Of a stretch of 55,255 bases of DNA, positions 50,756 to 55,255 are shown piece by piece (within the stretch, counting starts at the first letter, position 1; every line of letters starts with the position of its first letter). The notes under the pieces are model-generated. The model made no database searches. It had not been told where the DNA came from and saw nothing but the letters and a program-made list of their open reading frames with translations. A program made the translations under genes and the position numbers. This DNA is from JBFWUW01 sp050247075. GTDB lineage: Bacteria; Planctomycetota; Planctomycetia; Pirellulales; JBFWUW01. The stretch is taken from the NCBI GenBank assembly GCA_050247075.1, contig JBFWUW010000051.1:1-55255 (forward strand). The letters run 5' to 3'.

Positions 50756-51877
50756 ATGCCAAGCACGAACGATTTGACGACGACGCGGCAAAATCTCGAC
50801 AACTTGCCGGCATTGCCTCGCCGCGGTTTCTTGGCCGCTGCTGCCGCGGCCGTGGGGGCTACCGCCGCCAGGCAGCTCATGGCCCGCGACTACGGCCCTG
50901 GTGCTCCACCCGTGCGCTACCCCGACCCCGATGTGGTGGTGCTCGACCCTCGATTTAAGAAATACAAACTGGGCAACGCCCCCATTCAGCGGCACCACAC
51001 CGGCACGTTGTGGGCCGAGGGCCCGGCCTGGAATGCGGTGGGCAAGTTCTTGCTGTGGAGCGATATTCCCAATGACCGCCAGATGCGCTGGCTGGAAGAG
51101 GATGGCCACGTTAGCGTCTTCCGTCAACCGGCGGGGCACAGCAACGGCAACACGTTCGACTTCCAGGGCCGGCAGATTGCCTTTCAACATGGCACGCGCA
51201 GCGTGGTGCGGTACGAGCACAACGGCAAAACGACCGTGCTGGCCGACAAGTACAACGGCAAGCAGTTGAATGCCCCCAACGACGGCGTCGTCCACCCCGA
51301 CGACGGCGCTATCTGGTTCAGCGACCCTGGCTATGGCAGCTTGATGAACTACGAAGGGCACAAAGATCCCGCGAATAGCAAACAGCCGACGCAAAAGGAG
51401 GCCATCTACCGTATTGACGCGAAGACTGGCAAGGTCGAGCTGATGTCGGACGAAATCTTCAAGCCCAACGGCGTCTGCTTTTCACCGGACTACAAGAAGC
51501 TGTACGTGGCCGACACGGGTGCCAGCCACTACGACGACGCCCCGCGAAATATCAAGGTGTGGGACGTGGTGGACGGCAAGAAGCTCGCCAATGGCAAGGA
51601 ATTTGTCTCGATGGAACTCGACGGCAAGGCCGGCTTTGCCGACGGCATTCGCGCGGACGAGGATGGCAACGTATGGGCCAGCGCGGGCTGGGTGGGTGAT
51701 GGCTACGACGGCGTGCAGATTTTTTCGCCGGATGGCACCCGCATCGGCCAGATTTTGCTGCCAGAAATCTGTTCTAACGTCTGCTTCGGCGGCACGCGCC
51801 GGAACCGGCTATTCATGACCGGCAGCCAGTCGCTGTACTCCGTCTATGTCGAGACCCGCGGCGCCCATATTTCCTAG
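50756..51877 (+). CDS. SMP-30/gluconolactonase/LRE family protein, Tat-exported
   Basis: The 373-residue product has a Tat-type leader, PRRGFLAAAAAAVGATAARQL. It then shows a six-bladed beta-propeller of the SMP-30 family: GTLWAEGPAWNAVGKFLLWSD, NTFDFQGRQIAFQHGTRSVV, LNAPNDGVVHPDDGAIWFSDP and GFADGIRADEDGNVWASA. The Glu in the first blade and the Asn and Asp in the later ones fit the family metal site. Members hydrolyse sugar lactones. Combined with a DgoD-like dehydratase elsewhere in the window, sugar-acid use is likely, but the genes are far apart. Confidence 0.88.
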   Translation: MPSTNDLTTTRQNLDNLPALPRRGFLAAAAAAVGATAARQLMARDYGPGAPPVRYPDPDVVVLDPRFKKYKLGNAPIQRHHTGTLWAEGPAWNAVGKFLLWSDIPNDRQMRWLEEDGHVSVFRQPAGHSNGNTFDFQGRQIAFQHGTRSVVRYEHNGKTTVLADKYNGKQLNAPNDGVVHPDDGAIWFSDPGYGSLMNYEGHKDPANSKQPTQKEAIYRIDAKTGKVELMSDEIFKPNGVCFSPDYKKLYVADTGASHYDDAPRNIKVWDVVDGKKLANGKEFVSMELDGKAGFADGIRADEDGNVWASAGWVGDGYDGVQIFSPDGTRIGQILLPEICSNVCFGGTRRNRLFMTGSQSLYSVYVETRGAHIS

Positions 51878-52001
51878 CCCAGGACGGGTGGGGAACTAAC
51901 TACCCTTTGCGGTCGTCTATCCTTTCGGGCATAATCCAGAGAGGTACAGGCGGTTGCGCGCCTTGACGTACCGCCCAACAATGGCCAGCCAGGGGGATCT
52001 C

Positions 52002-54197
52002 ATGGCTACAAGTTTCGACCCGTATGCGGAATGGCTGAATATTCCTAAGCAGAAAGTCCATCCCGACCGCTACCGGCTGTTGAACCTGCCGGCTTTCGAG
52101 GGTGACCCAGCCGTTATCGAACAAGCCGCGGCGGCGCAGGTCCGCCATGTCTCTCAGCATCAACAAGGACCACAAGCAGACGCCGCCAATCGTTTGATCG
52201 AGGAATTGCAGAACGCCAAGGTTTGCCTGTTGGATGCCTCCAAGAAGGCCCTCTACGATGCGGCCTTGCGGCAACAATTGGCGGCTCGGGGTGAGAGCGT
52301 GGCCTCCGTTCCCGTGGCCGTTCCTGCAGCGGCCGCTGAGCCAATCTCGCAAGCCGCGGCAGCACCTGCCGCGTCGGAAATCGACGATTTTCTGCCCCCC
52401 GTGGCCGATGTCGATGCCTTGCTTCCCACGCCCGTTGCACCTCAGCCCGTGATGGCCCAACCGCCCGTTGCACAACCGGTGATGGCACAACCTGTCATGG
52501 CCCAACCCGTAATGGCGCAGCCCGTCGCGGCCCAACCGGTCATGGCGCAGCCTTACGGCGGTGTTCCGCAGGCTGTTGCGGTGCCGGCATACGGTTCGCC
52601 ACCAGTCGCTCAAGCGGTGCCTGCTTACCCGACGGCGCAACCCGTGCCCGCGGCTGCCAGCTTGCTAGATGATGACGCGCCGACTGCCGCGATGGGCATG
52701 CCATCGGCCATGCCTGGTTCGGCCACGAGGGCGGCTGCCCGTCGCAGCCGTGGCAACGCAGCCCCGGTGTTTTTAGGTGTGGCCGTGATGCTGGCCGTGG
52801 TCGGCGGGGCTGGCTACTACATGGTTCAGGCCGGCTTCATCAAGTTGGGCCAACCCGCGGGGCCGACGGTGGCGGTGGTGGAAACACCCAATACCCAGCC
52901 GACGTCGCGCCCACCTTCCACCCGTCCGGCACCCACCCCGCGGCCCGGTGATGTCGAAATCGCGCCGATGCGGCCCAATGACGATTTGGCGTCGACGGAA
53001 CGACCCGGCAAGAAAACGGACGAGATGCCGGCTGACATGCCCGACGAATCCATGGACGAGCCCGACGGGATGGATTCCGACAAGCCCGATTCGATGCCGG
53101 ATGACGAGTCTGAGGACAAGCCGGCAAAGCCGACCAAACCGGCCGCAACCGGCAAAGTTTCTGAAATACTGGCGGAAGCGCGGGCGGCAATGGCCGCCAA
53201 AGACATGCAGACGGCCACGCAGTTGGTGGGTAAGGCCGAGGAAGCGGCTAACGAAAGTGAAAAAGGCGAGGTCGAACGGGTTAAACTGTTGCTGGCCTAT
53301 GTCGAGCAATTCTGGAAGGGCTTTGACGAAGCGCTCAAGGCGATTCCGGAAGGAGAGGACTTTGAATACAAGGACGATCGCATCAGCATTGTCGAAAAGG
53401 ATCCCAAATTTATTATCTTGCGAACCGGCGGCAAGAACAGAACATGGAGCATGGATGCCTTGCCATCGCGATTGGCGATGACCCTGGCGGATCGCTATTT
53501 TAACGACGACCCGGCCAATGACTTGGCGCGAGGCGCGTTTCTGGTTGTCCATCCCAAAGGAGACCGTGAGAAGGCCCGCGAACACTGGAGCGCTGCCGCT
53601 CGCCGCGGCCTGAAGGACCAGGTCGACGAGCTTCTGCTAGAACTGGACGTACCCATTGCCGTGGCCAGCGATGACGAACCGCCCGCCATGGATGCCAAGG
53701 TTCCGCCGGCGGCAATCGTCACGACCGCCCGCGAGGATGTTCGCAAGCGATATGCCGACGACTTCAACATGGCCGTCGATGCAGCGGAACGGATCGTGCT
53801 GGCCGACAAATTGCTTGGGCAGGCCCTGGAGAGCCAGGACAACCCGGAGCGTTACGCCTTGCTGCTGGAGGCCCGCGACATGGCCGGGTTGTCGGGCGAT
53901 ACCGAAACGCTCACTCGCGTGGCCGACGCCCTGGCCAACATTTACAAGGCCGATGCCGAAGAGGAAACAACGAGAGGGTTGGACGCGGCCGCCAAGGCGG
54001 CCGACTCGCCCGAGGCATCGGCGGTGGTAGCCCAGGCGGCACTCTATCTGACGGATGTGGCCATGCTGAGCGAGCGGCCGAAGGTTGCCCTGGCCCGCGT
54101 TAAGGTGGCTGTCGCCGCAGCGAATAAAAGCGGTGACAAGGATCTAAAAAAGCAAGCCATTCTGCAACAGAAAGACGTTAAGGCCCAAGCCAAATGA
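52002..54197 (+). CDS. J-like-domain membrane protein with QPVMA repeats
   Basis: With ATG 52002 the 731-residue protein starts with a J-like planctomycete domain (residues about 5-95: FDPYAEWLNIPKQKVHPDRY, RLLNLPAFEGDPAVIEQAA) that lacks the HPD-like loop of true DnaJ. Next is a Pro/Ala-rich region with a run of QPVMA units (residues about 148-185), then a membrane helix (PVFLGVAVMLAVVGGAGYYMV). An acidic linker (DEMPADMPDESMDEPDGMD) and a helical C-terminal half (EILAEARAAMAAKDMQTATQL) follow. GGGGG lies upstream of the start. Similar N-terminal domains occur on planctomycete kinases and other proteins; the function is unknown. Confidence 0.78.
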   Translation: MATSFDPYAEWLNIPKQKVHPDRYRLLNLPAFEGDPAVIEQAAAAQVRHVSQHQQGPQADAANRLIEELQNAKVCLLDASKKALYDAALRQQLAARGESVASVPVAVPAAAAEPISQAAAAPAASEIDDFLPPVADVDALLPTPVAPQPVMAQPPVAQPVMAQPVMAQPVMAQPVAAQPVMAQPYGGVPQAVAVPAYGSPPVAQAVPAYPTAQPVPAAASLLDDDAPTAAMGMPSAMPGSATRAAARRSRGNAAPVFLGVAVMLAVVGGAGYYMVQAGFIKLGQPAGPTVAVVETPNTQPTSRPPSTRPAPTPRPGDVEIAPMRPNDDLASTERPGKKTDEMPADMPDESMDEPDGMDSDKPDSMPDDESEDKPAKPTKPAATGKVSEILAEARAAMAAKDMQTATQLVGKAEEAANESEKGEVERVKLLLAYVEQFWKGFDEALKAIPEGEDFEYKDDRISIVEKDPKFIILRTGGKNRTWSMDALPSRLAMTLADRYFNDDPANDLARGAFLVVHPKGDREKAREHWSAAARRGLKDQVDELLLELDVPIAVASDDEPPAMDAKVPPAAIVTTAREDVRKRYADDFNMAVDAAERIVLADKLLGQALESQDNPERYALLLEARDMAGLSGDTETLTRVADALANIYKADAEEETTRGLDAAAKAADSPEASAVVAQAALYLTDVAMLSERPKVALARVKVAVAAANKSGDKDLKKQAILQQKDVKAQAK
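52443..52555 (+). repeat. Tandem 15-base repeats coding QPVMA units
   Basis: About six degenerate 15-base units of the type CAACCGGTGATGGCA code for QPVMA (one reads QPVAA). They lie in the gene for the J-like-domain protein and may vary in number between strains. Confidence 0.65.
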
Positions 54198-54375
54198 CCC
54201 GTGCGCCGCCCGGCCGGTGTCGTGGTGTTGTTGCAATTTGGTGCCCGCCACGCTGATATGGGGTACGTAAGCAGACGGGCATAATCTAATGTTGGCGGAC
54301 TCTCCTGCCCCCAACGCACGGTAATGCGTCGTTGATGCTTCCCCCTGACTAAATAATCTCGCCTTAGGAGAAACC

Positions 54376-54951
54376 ATGATGATTCACGGACTGAAACTTT
54401 GGACCATTGGTACGCTGGCGGTGTCCCTTGCGGCCATGGGCTGCCAGCCCGCCCCGGCGGCCGCTCCGGGTAAGGCCCATCGTTCGGTCGGCAAGAAGCT
54501 GCCGGCGCTGGCACTGCAAGGCCTGACCGGTAAATCGGAAGCCAAACAGCTTGGCGACCTCAACGGCAAGATCACCGTACTGCATTTTTGGGGAACCTGG
54601 TGTCCCCCTTGCGTGAAAGAGTTTCCGGCGGTCGATAAGTTGCAAGCCGATTACGGCGATCACGCGAGGTTTTTACTGCTGCCTATTTCGTCGGGCGAGG
54701 AACTGGATATTGATCTGGCGGAACTGCGAGATACAACGGAGCAATTCTTGACTCGGCAAAAGTCCGAATTGGCCAACTATGCCGATGTCAACGACAAAAC
54801 GCGTACCGCGGTGGAACGAACCTGCGGTTGGGCCGGCTATCCCTGCACGGTGGTCTTGCAAGACGACACCATCCGCGGGGTGTGGCTCGATCTCAGCAAC
54901 AATACCGCCGAGCAGATCGACGCGCTGGTGAAAGAGTTGCTAGGCAAATAG
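54376..54951 (+). CDS. TlpA-like thioredoxin-fold lipoprotein
   Basis: The 191-residue product has a lipoprotein signal (WTIGTLAVSLAAMGC, lipobox C23). The thioredoxin fold follows, with the redox motif C76-P-P-C79 in LHFWGTWCPPCVKEF and a late cis-Pro region in WAGYPCTVVL. Two further Cys (in TCGWAGYPC) could form an extra disulfide. This is the TlpA/ResA type that keeps exported cysteines in a given redox state, for example in cytochrome c maturation, which would suit the many haem proteins here. AGGAG lies before the ATG; an adjacent ATG at 54379 is equivalent. Confidence 0.88.
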   Translation: MMIHGLKLWTIGTLAVSLAAMGCQPAPAAAPGKAHRSVGKKLPALALQGLTGKSEAKQLGDLNGKITVLHFWGTWCPPCVKEFPAVDKLQADYGDHARFLLLPISSGEELDIDLAELRDTTEQFLTRQKSELANYADVNDKTRTAVERTCGWAGYPCTVVLQDDTIRGVWLDLSNNTAEQIDALVKELLGK

Positions 54952-54988
54952 CGTTAGCCCCCCAAGAAAAATCCGCCCACCGAGCCTC

Positions 54989-55016
54989 GCTAGCCGCCAG
55001 TCGATTGGCGGCTAGC
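54989..55016. terminator. Bidirectional terminator between convergent genes
   Basis: An 11-bp perfect stem GCTAGCCGCCA (54989-54999) with TGGCGGCTAGC (55006-55016) and a six-base loop. It overlaps the stop codon of the minus-strand gene and follows the TlpA-like gene by 37 bases. T-runs are weak on both sides. Confidence 0.6.
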
Positions 55017-55255
55017 TGTATTTCAGGTCGTCGGGTAGTTCGCGATTGATTTGAATTTCAAACAGGCGGGGACGGTCGCCCGCCAGCGACTCGCGGACGC
55101 GATTGGCCAATTCTTGGGGATCGTGTACCCGGTGCGACTCCACCCCAAACGACTTCGCCAGCCCCAGATAGTCCACTTCCGGGTTGACCAGGTCCAAGCC
55201 GACAAATTCGCCGGCCGTGGCGTGAGGCAACCGTTGGCCGCGGGCACCAATTTTT
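55012..55255 (-). CDS. C-terminal end of a ThDP-dependent enzyme (partial)
   Basis: The frame enters from the right edge of the window and stops at TAG 55014-55012. The 81 visible residues include PHATAGEFVGLDLVNPEVDY, LGLAKSFGVESHRVHDPQELAN and PRLFEIQINRELPD. That is the C-terminal part of the pyrimidine domain region in acetolactate synthase or benzoylformate decarboxylase types (LGLAKSFGV followed by LFEI). The N-terminus, cofactor sites and exact activity lie outside the window. Confidence 0.7.
   Translation of the reverse strand, partial: KIGARGQRLPHATAGEFVGLDLVNPEVDYLGLAKSFGVESHRVHDPQELANRVRESLAGDRPRLFEIQINRELPDDLKYS

Noticed and set aside
1..55255. CRISPR arrays, transposases, integrases, tRNA and rRNA genes
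   Set aside because: None was found. The repeats present are short, irregular and not spaced like CRISPR, and no TPsiC-like tRNA motif was convincing.

Overview
The window reads as a chromosomal segment of a planctomycete, most likely of the order Pirellulales. The evidence is the density of families typical of that phylum: DUF1549/DUF1553 cytochromes paired with DUF1501 proteins, a DUF1592/DUF1552 pair, two DUF1559 proteins, a sulfatase, many Tat-type twin-arginine signals and a J-like N-terminal domain of planctomycete type. The DNA is GC-rich, with GTG/TTG starts and weak Shine-Dalgarno sites. I see no rRNA, tRNA, CRISPR array, transposase or phage gene.

Layout. 1-6065: end of an unknown gene, a DUF255 thioredoxin-fold protein, two tandem zinc-ribbon DUF1559 paralogues, a BtuF-like cobalamin-binding protein and an overlapping exported protein. 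6374-11113: sulfatase, SnoaL-like exported protein and a very Gly/Pro/Arg/Asn-rich exported protein, all on one strand. 11222-15607: first DUF1549/1553 plus DUF1501 pair, split by a small sigma-70 region 4 fragment that lies between 10-bp direct repeats. 15620-20747: RHH plus SPFH pair, outer-membrane barrel candidate, exported methyltransferase, divergent queF and queE, and a half-size TauE exporter. 20802-28316: phosphotransferase, Tat-exported dehydratase with the active-site spacing of D-galactonate dehydratase, second DUF1549/1553 plus DUF1501 pair and an exported amidohydrolase; this looks like a catabolic operon. 29143-29945: gene-free tract with a near-consensus promoter in an AT-rich island followed by a run of hairpins and a 13-mer repeat family. 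29946-36381 (minus strand): small conserved protein, TPR lipoprotein, DUF1552 and DUF1592 proteins. 36687-43811: M81 peptidase, glutamine-dependent NAD synthase, exported alpha/beta hydrolase, PQQ-type beta-propeller and GT9 glycosyltransferase. 43845-49407: GYF membrane protein and the glycine cleavage genes gcvH, gcvPA and gcvPB with a lipoate ligase-like gene; gcvT is not in the window. 49774-55255: FHA protein with a clear terminator, SMP-30-like exported protein, J-like-domain membrane protein, TlpA-like lipoprotein and the C-terminal end of a ThDP enzyme.

Functionally, the window combines extracytoplasmic breakdown of complex organic matter (sulfatase, esterase, three cytochrome systems, dehydratase, lactonase) with housekeeping (one-carbon metabolism, NAD, queuosine). 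The most novel-looking items are the structured gene-free tract near 29.3-29.9 kb, the repeat-flanked sigma fragment, and the small membrane ORF bounded by inverted repeats inside the gcv cluster. Functions are assigned by recognising motifs by eye; no database search was run.
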